A stretch of DNA of 64,000 nucleotides from an uncultured Desulfovibrio sp. (GTDB lineage: Bacteria; Desulfobacterota; Desulfovibrionia; Desulfovibrionales; Desulfovibrionaceae): contig CAJUMQ010000006.1 of NCBI GenBank assembly GCA_910587035.1, positions 1 through 64,000 on the forward strand, given 5' to 3'. Each line of letters begins with the position of its first letter. The first letter of the stretch is position 1. Shown one piece after another: positions 8,901 to 18,035 of the stretch. The notes beneath the pieces are model-generated. The model worked only from the letters and a program-made list of their open reading frames with translations. It made no database searches and had not been told where the DNA came from. Both the position numbers and the translations under genes were made by a program.

Positions 8901-9490
8901 ACTGGCGTCATGTCATCGCCATTTTCATCACATATTGCCTTGTAGGCGCCGCGCACGGCCAGATCAACATCTGGTGGCAGCTCCACAGCCAGAATGGCCG
9001 CTTGCACCAGTACCGATCTTTTACGGAGCTGGTCAATGCCTTCAGGTGATGTGGCAAAGCCTTCCACAACATTGTTTATGAAAGATCTCAGCCTTGTATT
9101 GGCAGGTTCGCCATCATTTTTGGATGCTTCCCTTGCCTGTTTGCCAAGCTGGCGCACAAACTTCTGCAGAAAGTCCGGATCACCGCTTATTTCTGGATCA
9201 TGCCAGTCAATGCGGCCATATTCCTTGTCCACCACAGAGCGCACTACCCGGCCATTTACTTTTGTCTCATCCAGCAGTTTATGGAAGGCAACGGAGGAAA
9301 TTGCCCGGAAATGGGGAGCCTGAATGCCATTAATTTCGCTGATGAGGGCTGTATTGTAGTTTTTGCCGCCAACCAGCAATTCCGCGTCGGGGCCAATGCC
9401 GACTATGTCCGCGCCTGTCAGAACCAGCTTTTCACGAACTTCCTGCGGCTGCTGAGTTGGGGTTTCTTCTGTGGTGGGGGTATTGGACAT
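5927..9490 (-). CDS. ppsA: Phosphoenolpyruvate synthase-type protein, extended (1187 aa)
   Basis: PEP synthase converts pyruvate and ATP to PEP, AMP and phosphate. The ATP-grasp half carries VGGKNYNTA (about 40), RSSAAGED (200-207) and FVQARPET (423-430); the swivelling domain has phospho-accepting His523 in GGDTSHAAITSRE; the C-terminal barrel has RTTDFKSNEYRNLLGG and NPMLGFRG, IGSNDMTQ and catalytic Cys1024 in GFCGQG. At 1187 residues it exceeds the usual 790: a charged helical insert (about 640-820) sits between the His domain and barrel, and about 110 extra residues follow the barrel. The start at 9490 has GGAGG five bases away; the in-frame ATG at 9529 lacks a site. It lies 144 bases downstream of pyc. 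Confidence 0.88.
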   Translation of the reverse strand: MSNTPTTEETPTQQPQEVREKLVLTGADIVGIGPDAELLVGGKNYNTALISEINGIQAPHFRAISSVAFHKLLDETKVNGRVVRSVVDKEYGRIDWHDPEISGDPDFLQKFVRQLGKQAREASKNDGEPANTRLRSFINNVVEGFATSPEGIDQLRKRSVLVQAAILAVELPPDVDLAVRGAYKAICDENGDDMTPVAVRSSAAGEDSRKKAFAGLQDTYLNMVGPDKVSEAYHWDCASAYNLRSMTYRREAILDALARAEETGDDSVAELAKKEWAIENTSLSVCMMQMINPVVSGTAFSADTATGCRGTNRKDLVSIDASYGLGEAVVGGKVTPDKMYVFQRDDGSEVVIRQMGRKDMKIVYDEKGGTREVEVPELEALRWALSLSQAERVAKGVRAVSRAYGGIIMDTEFCIDARDRLWFVQARPETRWNEDLELHPHTIFMRRKEVDPKAAANAEIIVEGNGASRGAGQGTVRYLRSALELNKVGRGDVLAAERTDPDMVPGMRVASAIMADVGGDTSHAAITSRELGIAAVIGIQRVDILRALDGSEVTVDGTRGRVYRGLLPLHQVGGEMDISKLPLTKTKVGLVLADVGQAMFLSRLREYPQFEVGLLRAEFMLGNISIHPLALEAFDNGELARVVEKKLKELETRLSKLLREQLATGLVVFNFNLREYVGEITGLTAELASIANTDKNMSSEEILLQHRKMREIDHKLDQHLEAASRRIEILKTSPDLAEHVRIIMGYDDELALLSPSDPEAPKRQAEIEASVEAQVQKIKDMPVVTKLMENITHLREEAGLRSGLKKEMDDVRNLADKISHIIKSRGFRTGKEHYVQTLAQNLALFAMAFYGKPITYRTTDFKSNEYRNLLGGNLFEHIEANPMLGFRGVSRNIHDWEIEAFKLARGVYGGHNLRIMLPFVRTLEEARSMRTYLEQVHKLKSGEDGLKIILMSELPSNAILSKQFITEFDGFSIGSNDMTQMVLATDRDNSRLAHIYDEEDPAVVWAILVSIFTGQKYGKKVGFCGQGVSNSVILRGLVAIAGITSASVVPDTYYQTVFDIAAVEDDNIPSSQLGQWLTKQHHQHLAELLEKNGYGHILKKYTEPQDIQEWYEGELHRRHEQLREHLDTPKEDFYRTELQNFRSTFHKPVIYATWDWSATVEDALHQAGFCSFEEQTEAMIKSRELNA

Positions 9491-9634
9491 GTTAGCCTCC
9501 AGTTTGCTGGAAAGGATATGGGTGCGCACGAGTTAAAATAATCAATCCGATAATACCTGATAATCACTAAAAATATAAATCAGAATATACCCTCAAAGTG
9601 ATTCTGTCTATAATTCCACATTATCTGCATCGAT

Positions 9635-12600
9635 TCAGGAGACTTTTGTGCCGCAATACGGGCAGAACATGGCATTTTCCATTGCCAGGGGCTGTCTGCA
9701 TGCCTCGTTGGGACAGATTTTTGGCACCGGGCCCAGCTCAACAATCAGCTCTCCCTCGGCAACAGACACCATCTGCTTGTTTTCCTTGAAGTCAGCTGTC
9801 TTGAGAACCCTTTTGACAATGCCAGCCACACTGGCGCAGACGGCCTTTTCCTGCTTCATGATGGAAACATTGAAGAGCTCCTCGCCAACTTTTACAACAT
9901 CGCCCGGATGCACATACATGACCCAGAGATCGCCATTGCTGGGCGATGCCACCTGATAGGGATCATTCGGGTCTGCCATTGGCACACCGGAGCTTTTTTT
10001 GCCAGCAGGCTGTGCCACCTGCACCTCGCAGCTGAGAAACTCGGAATCCAGAACATAACGGCATATGGAAAAGCCGGCATCATTGGGCCGGGATATGCTC
10101 AACAGATGGAGATGGTGGGGTTTGCCGCTGGAATCGGCAAAATTAAGATCCTGTCCCACCTTCATGCCCTCAAACCATACATCCAGGGGCAGGTTGTTGG
10201 CATCGCCGAATTTGGATCTGAACTCGATGGTCTTGATGGCATCGCCTGGATGGTTCAAGTAGAGCACGAACTCTTCATCATTGGGATCGCGTTTGATAAG
10301 TTCACGCAACGCTTTATTTTCTGCATCAAAATCTGTATCTTTAAGCACCTCAAGTGGGGAGGATTCCGTGCGTGTTTCAATGGCCTTGCGCCACTCGGAG
10401 CCAAAGGCGCTTTCATAGACCCAATCTGGCGGAAAACCAAGGGGGAGACGCCCAAATTTTCCAAGCAGCAGATTGCGGAAGGCATCATTGCAGTCCTGAT
10501 ATATGGTGAGTCTGGCGCGCCTCATTTCAGGTGATAGTTCAACTTCTGGTGTGCGCGTAACTTCACCTAAAACTTCAAGAAGATATCTGACCTCATCCTC
10601 TCCGCCTCGCTTGTATGCTCCGGTTACAGCCAAAAATGCCGTGTTCCATGTGATCTGTGAACCAGGGGTCACATCATGGTAGCGCACTATCTGCCTGGTG
10701 CCCTCAAGAAATTTGAGCATATATGGCAGCAGATGGATATAACCCTGCTTCATTGCCCCTTCCTGAGAGGACGAAGTGGCGCCGCCGGGCATGCCATGCA
10801 GGGTCACATCATAATCAATTCCCTGAAAATATGGGGCGCAATAGCGGTCATAGTATGGCATTATCTGTTTGCAGACAAAATTGGCATCGCGTATGGCATT
10901 TTTGTTAAGATGGCACTTAAGTCCCAGCTCATTTTCCAGGTATGCCATTGTGGAGAGGACATCGCCCTGTCCATATGAACGCACGGCAGCGCCAAGGCCC
11001 ACATCGATAATGTGCGCGCCAGCCTTTGCGGCCGCGCCGCAGGCAGGCACAAAGAGACCGTCCGTATAGTGGCGATGGTAATGCAATACCAGATCCGGCC
11101 ATCTTTTGCGCAGGGCGCCCACAAGATGATCCATGAAATGGGGCGGACAGACACCGGCCATATCCTTGAGACAGAGAATTATAAGGCGCGAGGCATCATG
11201 GGGAGACATGCCCATTATATCTGCGCACATGCCAACTATTGCATCAGCAACCTCCAGATAATGCCCTATATCAAAGCCCTTGCTGTAGGACAGGGAGATA
11301 GCTGGCTCAAAAATAATATCGTTTCGCCCTAGCACAACTTCCGCCAGGGGCCGCATGTTCTCGATATGATTTAAAAAGTCAAAACAGCGCACCACATGAT
11401 AAAAATCGCAAATCATCTCCGCTGTTTTGCGCATGAGATTGCGAGGTTGCGGCGTATAGCCAAGCACATTGGTTGAGCGAACCAAAAGCTGCTTCATGGT
11501 CTTGGGTGCAAAGCTGTTCCATTCCGCGGCTTCGGAGAAGGGATAGGTCATGTTGGCCATCATTGCCACATGGAAATGGGCTCCTCCGCCATTCTCAATG
11601 GAAAAGAATCCGACATTATCGAGATATGGCCCCACAAGCCTGTCTTCAGCAAGGCGAAAACGGTTGCCGGAATTTGACTGGGTAAAATCCCTCGGCGTGG
11701 TGTCCGTAAAATGGATGTATCCGGAGTCGCGTATAAAATCCAAAGTTGCCTGCCTGTCCCCCTGGGGGTAGGGAGATGGCTTTTTGCGCTGGGACGGGCT
11801 GATGGGGGGCAGAACCGGTGCAAATGGGCCCAGGGCCGGAGTTGTCACCGAGCGATATTCGCCAAGCTGCACATACGGATTAAACCCCTTTGCGGAGATC
11901 TCCGCCACCAGCCTTGCCAGGCGCTCCCCTTCCGGCGCAAGGTAGGTATAATGCATGAGTTCTGGATGTCTGGCTATGAAATCGGTGTTGATTTCGCCAT
12001 TGCGAAAATCAGGATGCTTTATAACCTTGTGGAAAAAGGGGATTGTGGTTTTTATGCCGCCAATCACATATTCTCCAAGCGCCCGGTCCATGATGCCAAG
12101 CGTCTTTTCCCAGTCATTGGCATAGGCAATGAGCAGTGATCCCGCGGAATCGTAATTGGCTGGGAATTCATATCCGGCTGTGATATTGGAATCCAGCCTT
12201 ACACCCGGTCCGCCAGGGGAGACATAACGGGAAATCAGGCCGGAGTTGGGAGAGAAATTATCCTGGGGATTTTCGCAGTTTATTCGCACCTGCATGGCGC
12301 AATAGGATGGACGGAGATCCTCTTCCGTATATCGCAGTTCTGCGCCAAAAGCCACGGCGATCTGTTCTTCCACAAGATCGATGCCATACCGGGATTCAGT
12401 TATGCCATGTTCAACCTGCAGACGGGTGTTCACTTCTATGAGATATGGCTGACCATCCGGGGTGACCAGAAATTCCACTGTAGCAAGGGAGTGGTAGCCA
12501 ACGGCAAGAACAAGCCGTCGCGCATAGTCCTTGAGGGTTGCCCTGAGCTCCGGAGTAAGACCTTTCCAGGGAGATGGCGTTATCTCCACAAGCTTTTGAT

Positions 12601-13336
12601 GATTGCGCTGCACCGTGCAATCGCGTTCATCAAATGCAAAAACATTGCCGTACATATCGGCAATCACCTGAATTTCAATGTGCCTTACATCAGCGAGGAA
12701 TTTCTCGACAAAAAGGCGTGGGTTGCCAAAGGATGCCTGTGCCATTGAAGAAGCCTTAAAAAATGCATCCTCAAGCTCCTCCTCATCGTGGATGGCAAAG
12801 ATACCCCTGCCGCCGCCACCGCCTTCAGCCTTTAGCATGATTGGCAAGCCAATTTCAGCGATGAGTTTTCTGGCTGTGGCAATGTCAACGGCGCCATCGG
12901 ACCCAGGCACAACCGGAATGCCAAGCTTTTTGGCAACGGCCCTGGCCTGGACCTTGTTACCCAGCAAATTCATGGCCTCGGCCGTGGCTCCGATGAAGGT
13001 TATGCCTGCCTCGCGGCAACGCTGGGGAAAACGGGTATCCTCCGATGCGAATCCCCATCCTGGATGTATGCCCACAATGCCCCGTCTTTTGGCTTTCTCA
13101 ATAATCAGGTCAATATCAAGATAGGCTCTGGGCTCATTGCCAAGCAGGATCAATTCCTGCGCGGAGGAGGCTGCCGGGGCGGTTTTATCCACATCTGTGG
13201 CGGTAATTGCCGCGATGGCATCAAAACGCTCGCGTATGGACCGGCATATGCGCCTTGCCGGAATGCCACGGTTGGCCACAAGTATGGCTTTGCCCCTGAG
13301 AAAATCCTGAACATCCTTAAATGTCTTTCTGCCCAT
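9635..13336 (-). CDS. pyc: Pyruvate carboxylase, single chain, with C-terminal zinc ribbon
   Basis: This enzyme makes oxaloacetate from pyruvate, bicarbonate and ATP. Domain order in 1233 residues: biotin carboxylase (about 8-470; Gly-rich KAEGGGGGRG, EKFLADVRHIEIQV, LIEVNTRLQVEHGITE), carboxyltransferase barrel (DTTPRDFTQSNSG, LKDMAG with the expected carbamylated Lys, metal-site HYHRHYTDG), then a biotinyl domain with Lys1161 in IMKQEK rather than the usual AMKM. The last 30 residues form a four-Cys zinc ribbon (C1208, C1213, C1225, C1228), not part of the standard enzyme. The ATG at 13336 is preferred for its AGGGAAAGGG site. The biotin ligase gene lies directly upstream and would modify it. 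Confidence 0.93.
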   Translation of the reverse strand: MGRKTFKDVQDFLRGKAILVANRGIPARRICRSIRERFDAIAAITATDVDKTAPAASSAQELILLGNEPRAYLDIDLIIEKAKRRGIVGIHPGWGFASEDTRFPQRCREAGITFIGATAEAMNLLGNKVQARAVAKKLGIPVVPGSDGAVDIATARKLIAEIGLPIMLKAEGGGGGRGIFAIHDEEELEDAFFKASSMAQASFGNPRLFVEKFLADVRHIEIQVIADMYGNVFAFDERDCTVQRNHQKLVEITPSPWKGLTPELRATLKDYARRLVLAVGYHSLATVEFLVTPDGQPYLIEVNTRLQVEHGITESRYGIDLVEEQIAVAFGAELRYTEEDLRPSYCAMQVRINCENPQDNFSPNSGLISRYVSPGGPGVRLDSNITAGYEFPANYDSAGSLLIAYANDWEKTLGIMDRALGEYVIGGIKTTIPFFHKVIKHPDFRNGEINTDFIARHPELMHYTYLAPEGERLARLVAEISAKGFNPYVQLGEYRSVTTPALGPFAPVLPPISPSQRKKPSPYPQGDRQATLDFIRDSGYIHFTDTTPRDFTQSNSGNRFRLAEDRLVGPYLDNVGFFSIENGGGAHFHVAMMANMTYPFSEAAEWNSFAPKTMKQLLVRSTNVLGYTPQPRNLMRKTAEMICDFYHVVRCFDFLNHIENMRPLAEVVLGRNDIIFEPAISLSYSKGFDIGHYLEVADAIVGMCADIMGMSPHDASRLIILCLKDMAGVCPPHFMDHLVGALRKRWPDLVLHYHRHYTDGLFVPACGAAAKAGAHIIDVGLGAAVRSYGQGDVLSTMAYLENELGLKCHLNKNAIRDANFVCKQIMPYYDRYCAPYFQGIDYDVTLHGMPGGATSSSQEGAMKQGYIHLLPYMLKFLEGTRQIVRYHDVTPGSQITWNTAFLAVTGAYKRGGEDEVRYLLEVLGEVTRTPEVELSPEMRRARLTIYQDCNDAFRNLLLGKFGRLPLGFPPDWVYESAFGSEWRKAIETRTESSPLEVLKDTDFDAENKALRELIKRDPNDEEFVLYLNHPGDAIKTIEFRSKFGDANNLPLDVWFEGMKVGQDLNFADSSGKPHHLHLLSISRPNDAGFSICRYVLDSEFLSCEVQVAQPAGKKSSGVPMADPNDPYQVASPSNGDLWVMYVHPGDVVKVGEELFNVSIMKQEKAVCASVAGIVKRVLKTADFKENKQMVSVAEGELIVELGPVPKICPNEACRQPLAMENAMFCPYCGTKVS

Positions 13337-13398
13337 GCCCTTTCCCTGTTTTGGAATACATTCGCTATTTATTGTATATGTTGTGTGCAAAACAACAA

Positions 13399-14154
13399 TT
13401 ACAGACGAAACATCTCACCATTATATTTTTCCACTGTGCCCGATGGAGTGCTGACAATGGCAGCGCCACTGTCAGCCATGCCCAGAAATTCGCCACGCAC
13501 TCCCTGACCGCCATCGGATATTTCAACCTGCTCGCCACGCCAGAGCAGCAGATGATCGGCAAGATTTTTCCAGATTTCAGCAAAATCAGGTGCGTTTTTG
13601 TAAACTGAATGAATGTGTTTTACAAGGGCGCGGCAAAGTTCCGCCGGTTCAGGCATGTCATCTCTGCTGTCTGCCGGTTTGAGAGTGATGGGTGGCATTG
13701 TGGCCCCACTGCGCATATCCTCAAGACGTGGCTGCACTAGGATATTTACGCCGATGCCAGCCAGAAGAATTCCCTCCTTCTCCTCCATAAGAATACCGCC
13801 TGCCTTTCCCAGCTGGCCATCTCTTGAAAGTACAATATCATTGGGCCATTTGAGAAAAACTGGCAGACCAAAACTGCGCAATGCATTGGCGCAAAGGGAG
13901 CTTACAGCAATGGCAGCCGCTGTGTTATTGAAAGGAGGCGTCATTGGGAGCCTGATTGCAGCATAAAGATTACCCGCTGGCGAAACCCATTTTCTGCGCA
14001 TCTGGCCACGGCCGGCGGTCTGGCTACCTGCCTGCACACTGTCCCATTCATCCAGCCTGCCATCTTTCACAAGCCTGAAGGCCACATCAAGGCAGGATGT
14101 AACTTCGTGGAAATAATGGATTTTCGGGAGATCATTCTCATTGTTCCGATTCAT
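13399..14154 (-). CDS. birA: Biotin--[biotin carboxyl-carrier] ligase BirA, no DNA-binding domain
   Basis: BirA joins biotin to a carrier lysine by way of biotinyl-AMP. The 251-residue protein is the ligase part only: biotin/ATP loop AGRGQMRRKWVSPAGNLY, KWPNDIV, and GKAGGILMEE with GIGVNI, followed by the small SH3-like C-terminal domain (VRGEFLGMADSGAAIVSTPSG). The N-terminal helix-turn-helix of regulatory BirA is absent, so it should not act as the biotin repressor. Its ATG overlaps the ybeY stop by four bases, and pyc follows 62 bases later; its clearest substrate in the window is pyruvate carboxylase Lys1161. Confidence 0.93.
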   Translation of the reverse strand: MNRNNENDLPKIHYFHEVTSCLDVAFRLVKDGRLDEWDSVQAGSQTAGRGQMRRKWVSPAGNLYAAIRLPMTPPFNNTAAAIAVSSLCANALRSFGLPVFLKWPNDIVLSRDGQLGKAGGILMEEKEGILLAGIGVNILVQPRLEDMRSGATMPPITLKPADSRDDMPEPAELCRALVKHIHSVYKNAPDFAEIWKNLADHLLLWRGEQVEISDGGQGVRGEFLGMADSGAAIVSTPSGTVEKYNGEMFRL

Positions 14155-14678
14155 CGGGAATTATCCTTGGATAGAAGTTGAATGGCAACCTTCAGGCATC
14201 TTGCGCTGATGCCATCCATGGCGTGGCCATGTTCAAATCCGGCCAGATGCGCCAGAGCGTGCGCAAGCAGCTGGCAAAGGTAAATATCCGGTTTTTGCCT
14301 GTAGATGACGCTCTCCCGCAGGCATGTGTCCAGGGAGAGCGCCAGTATGCCAGGCATGCCATCATCAGATGGAAAGGAAATGATATTGGTGGGACCGCTG
14401 CGCCCCAGGAAGTCACCATTTAGGGCGGCAATGATGTGATCATTGGTAATATTCAGATCAACGGCATCAATGTTGTAACCAAGCGCGGAAAGCTCGCAAA
14501 GCATGCAGCGCAATACGGTCATAAGCTGGTATTTGTCCAAAGGCAGACCGCAAGCCGCCTTTGCGCAGGAATAGTATACGCCGATGGCATATTCGTGCCC
14601 TGTGCGAATGGGCGCACAATGAAGGGAGTTGGGAGAATCCGAATCAGGCATTATCAAAACTCTATAGCATTGGGGCAT
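14151..14678 (-). CDS. ybeY: Endoribonuclease YbeY (rRNA maturation factor)
   Basis: YbeY is a zinc-dependent RNase for 16S rRNA 3'-end maturation and ribosome quality control. The zinc site HALAHLAGFEH (His-x3-His-x5-His, about 139-149) and the upstream GPTNIISFPSDD match the family. Length 175. The start at 14678 has AGGG a few bases before it; a second ATG at 14651 has no site, so the exact N-terminus is uncertain. It lies 92 bases after the 7TM-HD gene and overlaps birA, continuing the common phoH / HD hydrolase / ybeY order. Confidence 0.88.
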   Translation of the reverse strand: MPQCYRVLIMPDSDSPNSLHCAPIRTGHEYAIGVYYSCAKAACGLPLDKYQLMTVLRCMLCELSALGYNIDAVDLNITNDHIIAALNGDFLGRSGPTNIISFPSDDGMPGILALSLDTCLRESVIYRQKPDIYLCQLLAHALAHLAGFEHGHAMDGISARCLKVAIQLLSKDNSR

Positions 14679-14770
14679 TATCCCTGCGGGAGTTTGCTGA
14701 TTTCAGCAGACAAACGCGCTAAAACCTTGCCCCATTCAAACATAATCAGCCGCAGAAATGGCTACGGCTA

Positions 14771-17068
14771 TCATCCGCACTCCTGGGCCTTTTCGGATTC
14801 TTCCCTTGCATTTTCAAGATTCTTTTCTTCCTGGACTGTCTGGGGCTGGGGGCGGCTCTTTTCTTGCTGAGCCTTGATCTTGGTTTCCGGATAGGCAATA
14901 CGCTGATGGAAAATGCCTGTTAATATGCGCTGGAAGTTCTCGCTCAAATGATGCAGGTCTTTAAAAGTCAGTTCGGATTCATCCAGCTGCCCTTCCGCAA
15001 AAATGCCTTTGATTATGGAATCAATATGATTCTTTATTCTTGCGGGTGTGGGATCCGCCAAAGTGCGGCTGCTAGCCTCAACAGAGTCCGCAAGCATCAG
15101 AATGGCAGCCTCCTTGCTCTGAGGTCTTGGCCCAGGGTAACTGTAGTCAGCTTCCTGAGGTTTTTCGCCAAGATCAATGGCCTTTTGGTAAAAATAGCGC
15201 ATCAGCCTGGTTCCATGATGCTGGCGAATAATATCGGTTATTTCCTGCCCCAGATTATATTTTTCCGCAAGTTCGGTGCCTTTTTTCACATGCGAAAGCA
15301 GAATCAGGGCGCTCATGGATGGGGCAAGACGGTCATGCTTGTTGGGGGCGCCAAACTGGTTTTCAATGAAATATTCCGGATATGACAGCTTGCCGGCATC
15401 ATGGTACAGGGCTGCCACCTTGCAGAGAAGACTGTTGGCGCCAATGGCCTTGGCACCTGCTTCCACCATATTGGCCACCACAAGTGAATGATGATATGTG
15501 CCTTGAATTGTTACCATTATTTCCTGCATCAATGGCTGATCAAGACTCATGAGCTCCATGAGCCGGAATCTTGTGCTGTAGCTGAAGGCCATTTCAAGCA
15601 CGGGGCTGATGGCAAAAAGTATGATCAGGGTCAGCAGCGCATTTATGAGAACGGATGTGGCCTGCATTGGCGCTTCAAACATGGGGGTCTGCGCCAGAAA
15701 GGCTGCTCCGCTCCATGCCACCAGCATGCCAATGGCAAGTGGCGCCACGCTCCAGACGACATCCTGGCGGCTCTGGGCGCGAGATACCAGCCAGGTGGCC
15801 AGCATGGCGCCGAAAAAGTAGTAGATAAAGAGCTCATAGCTGGCGCGGAACATCAGCATGCAGAAGAATGACAGCAACAGACTCATGACGCAATAGCGCC
15901 TGGCCGCAAAAACCATGGCAACCAGACCTGCTCCACCCGCCACCGGAAAAGCGTACGCAAAAGAGCTTGCCAGGGCTGTGCTGTCCATATGCTGGCCAAA
16001 AAGATACACCCCTTTTGCGCAGATGCCAAAAAACAGCAGGAGCACACAGATAAGCACAAGATCCTTGCGTCTCAGGGGAGTGCCCAGCTTGCCACTCGGA
16101 GAGATGAACAGGCCCACCGAAAAAAACAAGGAAAGTATGAATGCCCCGCCAACCATATTCCAGTGCATCGGGTCGCCGGTTGTCTTGTACAGAGTCTGAA
16201 TTTTTATCTGCTGTTCCCGGCTCACCCTTTCGCCTTTGCGCAGCAAAAGCTCACCTTTTTGAATCTGGTAATAGACAGGGGAAACCTGGGATACAACCTC
16301 TGCCCCCCTCTGCTGGGTTGCCTCGCGGTTAAGGGTGAGGCTGGGAGGCATGGTGGCGGAAAGCAAAATGTTAATGGCGCGTCTTGCCTGAGGATTTAAG
16401 CGTGTGGAATGATGGATGCTGGAGGACAGTTCGGCAATAAAGGATTGAATGTCTGGCAGGGAATGGACATCCGGCCTCAAGGTTTCCGTGTTATTATCCA
16501 GATTGTGGAGTATCATGCCTGCGCGACCGACAGTGGCCGTGCGCACATCCTTTACAATCCCCTCGGCCATCTGTTCCCGAACTTTGGGCAGCAGATTTTT
16601 CAATATGTAAGTCTGGACATCCCTTTTTGCCAGTTCTGGCAGGATTTCATCTGCCACAGGCTTGCTGATGTCAGCCACCAGTTTTTGCAAGGCTGGATCC
16701 GCGCCATGATCGCCAGAGACATTGAGGGAGCGGAGTATATCCACTACGCGGCCCTGAAACTGTGTATAAGGCTCCATGCTGAGATCATAAACCGGAGGCT
16801 GAAGGGAGAGAACCTGCCTCTTTCTGGCTGCCGTTGCCTGTTGATCCTCCACAAGTATGTCCCGATCTGAGATGACATTGTTATCGGCAATGTCGCCGGC
16901 CACATACATGCGTTTTGCGGATTCAAAACTGGCTCCCGCAACCAGTGAGAGCAAAAGCAGCGCCGCGGGAAGAACAAGGATGGCCCAGCCGCACTTGTGG
17001 TGATTCCTAAGCTGCCTTAGCAGCGCGGGAAAGCTAGCGGAGCCTTCCTTCTTTTTCAGCTTCGTCAT
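14771..17068 (-). CDS. 7TM-HD family phosphohydrolase (PgpH/YqfF-like)
   Basis: A 765-residue membrane phosphohydrolase of the 7TMR-HD group; the studied member PgpH degrades cyclic di-AMP, but the substrate here is not shown. A first membrane helix (about 27-47) precedes a large outer domain (to about 290); seven hydrophobic helices follow (about 295-490); the cytoplasmic HD domain has HHSLVVANM, ALYHDAGKLSYPEYF near 548-562 and IIRQHHGTRLM. The ATG at 17068 is used rather than the GTG at 17074. It overlaps phoH by 35 bases, the arrangement seen widely for phoH and this family. The tail is rich in Lys/Gln/Glu. Confidence 0.9.
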   Translation of the reverse strand: MTKLKKKEGSASFPALLRQLRNHHKCGWAILVLPAALLLLSLVAGASFESAKRMYVAGDIADNNVISDRDILVEDQQATAARKRQVLSLQPPVYDLSMEPYTQFQGRVVDILRSLNVSGDHGADPALQKLVADISKPVADEILPELAKRDVQTYILKNLLPKVREQMAEGIVKDVRTATVGRAGMILHNLDNNTETLRPDVHSLPDIQSFIAELSSSIHHSTRLNPQARRAINILLSATMPPSLTLNREATQQRGAEVVSQVSPVYYQIQKGELLLRKGERVSREQQIKIQTLYKTTGDPMHWNMVGGAFILSLFFSVGLFISPSGKLGTPLRRKDLVLICVLLLFFGICAKGVYLFGQHMDSTALASSFAYAFPVAGGAGLVAMVFAARRYCVMSLLLSFFCMLMFRASYELFIYYFFGAMLATWLVSRAQSRQDVVWSVAPLAIGMLVAWSGAAFLAQTPMFEAPMQATSVLINALLTLIILFAISPVLEMAFSYSTRFRLMELMSLDQPLMQEIMVTIQGTYHHSLVVANMVEAGAKAIGANSLLCKVAALYHDAGKLSYPEYFIENQFGAPNKHDRLAPSMSALILLSHVKKGTELAEKYNLGQEITDIIRQHHGTRLMRYFYQKAIDLGEKPQEADYSYPGPRPQSKEAAILMLADSVEASSRTLADPTPARIKNHIDSIIKGIFAEGQLDESELTFKDLHHLSENFQRILTGIFHQRIAYPETKIKAQQEKSRPQPQTVQEEKNLENAREESEKAQECG

Positions 17069-18035
17069 ATGCACTCACTATGGAACCGACCAGGGGATGG
17101 CGCACTACATCAGCCTTGCTGAATCTGTGCACACCAAGGCCTTTCACGCCTTTAAGAATGCCAAGGGCATGAACAAGGCCGGATCTGGTGCCAGCCTCCC
17201 CCGGATATGAAGGCAGATCAATTTGTGTTATGTCGCCTGTAACGACCATGCGCGAACCAAAGCCCATTCGCGTCAGAAACATCTTCATCTGTTCCTGGGT
17301 TGTATTCTGTGCCTCATCCAGAATGATAAAAGCATCATTGAGGGTTCTGCCGCGCATGAATGCCAGGGGAGCGATTTCAATAATGCCTCCTTCCAGCATT
17401 GAGGCGACTTTTGGCTGGGGGGTCATATCATACAGGGCATCGTACAGGGGGCGGAGATAGGGATTTACTTTTTCAGCAAGATCGCCTGGCAGAAAACCAA
17501 GCCGCTCACCGGCTTCCACGGCAGGCCGGGTGAGCACAATTTTTTTTATGCGTCTCTGCTGCAGCATGGAGATTGCCATGGCCACGGCAAGGTAGGTTTT
17601 GCCAGTGCCGGCTGGGCCAACGGCAAAAACAAGCTCATTGGCGCGCAGGGCATCCAGATAATTCTTCTGGGCCACATTTCTGGCAGTCACGGTCTTTCGC
17701 GGTGTTTGCACAAAAACCGCTTCCCGGAATATCTGCCCCAGATTGAGTCCCGGATCATTCCTGACCATTTCCCATGAGCGGGCAAGATCATTGTGATTCA
17801 ACACAATGCCCTGGCGCACAAGGGCATAAAGTTGCAAGAAGACATTGCACAGATCCTTCCGCACGCCAGCATCGGGGCTCTCAATGACCAGGGTTGTCCC
17901 CCTGCTGGTAATGGCGGCGCCGCTAGCGCGGGAAAGTATATCCAAATTCATGTTGCCCGGACCGAACAATTCGTTTGCCAGTGACGGCTCATCAAATTCC
18001 AGGCTGTCAGTATTGGCTACCGTATTTCTTGGCAT
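17034..18035 (-). CDS. PhoH family ATPase (PhoH-like, YbeZ type)
   Basis: A 333-residue PhoH-type P-loop ATPase, linked in other bacteria with YbeY and RNA maturation. Walker A is GPAGTGKTYLAVA near 136-148 and Walker B IILDEAQN near 236-243, with the family signatures RPAVEAGERLGFLPGDL and VVTGDITQIDLP. An N-terminal KH-like segment (about 25-100) precedes the ATPase. The ATG at 18035 starts a normal YbeZ-length protein; the open frame to 18179 adds hydrophobic, Cys-containing residues foreign to the family. No strong ribosome site is visible. It is the first gene of the minus-strand run phoH, HD hydrolase, ybeY, birA, pyc, ppsA. Confidence 0.92.
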   Translation of the reverse strand: MPRNTVANTDSLEFDEPSLANELFGPGNMNLDILSRASGAAITSRGTTLVIESPDAGVRKDLCNVFLQLYALVRQGIVLNHNDLARSWEMVRNDPGLNLGQIFREAVFVQTPRKTVTARNVAQKNYLDALRANELVFAVGPAGTGKTYLAVAMAISMLQQRRIKKIVLTRPAVEAGERLGFLPGDLAEKVNPYLRPLYDALYDMTPQPKVASMLEGGIIEIAPLAFMRGRTLNDAFIILDEAQNTTQEQMKMFLTRMGFGSRMVVTGDITQIDLPSYPGEAGTRSGLVHALGILKGVKGLGVHRFSKADVVRHPLVGSIVSAYDEAEKEGRLR

